This document shows, piece after piece, positions 6,330-7,374 of a DNA stretch of 7,374 nt. Position 1 is the first letter of the stretch; each line of letters starts with the position of its first letter. A model generated the notes under the pieces. That model saw only the letters and a list, made by a program, of their open reading frames with translations, did no database searches and was not told where the DNA came from. A program made the translations under genes and the position numbers. The DNA comes from Actinomycetes bacterium (lineage in GTDB: Bacteria > Actinomycetota > Actinomycetes > Actinomycetales > JAJYRW01): NCBI GenBank assembly GCA_021793895.1, contig JAJYRW010000066.1, positions 1 through 7,374 on the forward strand, read 5' to 3'.

Positions 6330-7374
6330 CTACATTGCGTGCAGTGGCTTACCCGCCAGTGCCAGATGCGCTTCACCCACGGCCTCACCCTGAGTTGGAT
6401 GCGCGTGGACAAGGGCGGCCACATCTTCTGGGTAGGCCTCCCAGCCCACGATGAGCTGCGCCTCTCCTATTAATTCACCAACGCGATCGCCCACCATGTG
6501 TATTCCTACTACCGGGCCATCCTTTTCGCGTATTACCTTCACAAAACCAGCCGTAGCAAGGATTTGGCTCTTACCGTTTCCAGCCAGGTTCACGTTGAAA
6601 GACTCAACATTGTCAGCGCCGTAGGCTTCCTTTGCCTGCTCTTCGGTGAGGCCGACCGAGGCGACCTCGGGGGAGCAGTAAGTAACGCGCGGTATATCCG
6701 ATTCAATAATAGGCATCGGATTTTGGCCGGCCAGTTCTTCCGCAACAAAGATGCCCTGTTGGAATCCGCGGTGCGCCAACTGCAAGCCCGGAACGATGTC
6801 GCCAACGGCGTACACCCCGGGCACTGAAGTCTCCAGGCGCTCATTCGTAGTGACGAAGCCGCGATCCATCGCAACTCCCACTTCGTCAAAACCAAGCCCG
6901 TCAGTTGTTGGTCCCCGGCCAACGGCTACCAGGAGGATGTCTCCTTCAAGCGTTTCGCCGTTTTCGAGCCGGACGGTTACCCCAGAATCGCTTTGCTCAA
7001 CACTTTCAAAGCGAACCCCGGTCTTGAACTTGATGCCCCGGTTTCGGAACGAACGCTCCAACACCTTGGAGGCCGCAATGTCTTCTGCGGGAACGAGGTT
7101 CGGCAGCGCCTCAACGACGGTTACTTCAGCGCCAAAGGAACGCCACACACTGGCGAACTCCACGCCGATTACGCCACCGCCCAAAACGATGGCGTTTTCA
7201 GGCACGTGATCGAGTGTCAGGGCCTCATCGGAGGTAATGACTCGGCCCCCGATTTCAAGACCGGGAAGCGAGCGGGCATAGGACCCGGTCGCCAAAACAA
7301 TGTTTTTGCCGCGGTACCGAGTGCCGTCCACTTCGACGGTGTCGGCGGCAACGAGCTTGCCCCAGCCTTCGACC
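6330..7374 (-). CDS. lpdA: Dihydrolipoamide dehydrogenase, E3 (5' end outside window)
   Basis: Flavoprotein that reoxidises the dihydrolipoyl arm of E2 with NAD+. The visible 347 residues are the C-terminal three quarters of a protein usually about 455-475 long; the N-terminal FAD-binding GxGxxG and the redox CxxxxC lie beyond the right edge. Visible landmarks in order: the block VLATGS, the NAD-binding motif GGGVIGVEFASVWRSFGAEV (the GGGVIG codons at 7164-7181), the second FAD motif YAVGDIVPG, and the dimerisation domain ending with the active-site pair in HAHPTQGE, histidine codon 6399-6401 and glutamate codon 6384-6386. The frame is open from the TAG at 6330-6332 to the edge; the GTG at 7331 is internal, since conserved sequence (VEGWGKLVAADTVE) continues upstream of it. 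sucB follows after 33 bp, so the two are almost certainly cotranscribed. Confidence 0.95.
   Translation of the reverse strand, partial: VEGWGKLVAADTVEVDGTRYRGKNIVLATGSYARSLPGLEIGGRVITSDEALTLDHVPENAIVLGGGVIGVEFASVWRSFGAEVTVVEALPNLVPAEDIAASKVLERSFRNRGIKFKTGVRFESVEQSDSGVTVRLENGETLEGDILLVAVGRGPTTDGLGFDEVGVAMDRGFVTTNERLETSVPGVYAVGDIVPGLQLAHRGFQQGIFVAEELAGQNPMPIIESDIPRVTYCSPEVASVGLTEEQAKEAYGADNVESFNVNLAGNGKSQILATAGFVKVIREKDGPVVGIHMVGDRVGELIGEAQLIVGWEAYPEDVAALVHAHPTQGEAVGEAHLALAGKPLHAM

Overview
The window looks like a chromosomal segment of a high-G+C Gram-positive bacterium (Actinomycetota). The evidence is the G+C-rich third codon positions, GTG start codons, an actinobacterial-style LipA N-terminus ([17 protein letters not shown]), an Ala/Pro-rich E2 linker and an actinobacterial membrane Ser/Thr kinase. 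A member of Actinomycetaceae or a close relative is a reasonable guess, but the sequence alone does not prove it.

Layout from right to left on the minus strand. The end of lpdA (dihydrolipoamide dehydrogenase, E3; its 5' part lies outside the window) is followed after 33 bp by a complete E2 acyltransferase gene (sucB/dlaT type, one lipoyl domain). A 12-bp perfect hairpin overlapping the stop codon of the opposing gene probably ends this lpdA-sucB transcript. Next comes a plus-strand gene for a one-pass membrane protein kinase, convergent with sucB and divergent from lipB. After a 140-bp divergent intergenic region the minus strand resumes with lipB (octanoyltransferase), an MFS transporter whose start overlaps the lipB stop by 4 bp, and lipA (lipoyl synthase), which runs off the left edge.

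How the genes fit together: LipB moves octanoate from ACP onto the lipoyl lysine of E2, LipA inserts two sulfurs to make lipoyl, E2 uses the arm, and E3 reoxidises it. Making, carrying and recycling the cofactor are therefore encoded side by side. The MFS transporter and the kinase are the two members without an assigned role in this pathway.

Regulatory signals: lipB and lipA each have a TANNNT -10-like hexamer exactly 7 nt before the start codon and no Shine-Dalgarno sequence, which suggests leaderless transcripts. sucB has a normal GAGGA ribosome binding site. The lipB/kinase intergenic region holds a perfect consensus DnaA box. Other notable structures are an octapeptide (24-bp) tandem repeat in the MFS central loop and a Gly/Asn-rich PGRS-like linker in the kinase. 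I see no mobile element, CRISPR array, tRNA, rRNA or defence system, and no stretch over 300 bases without a gene.
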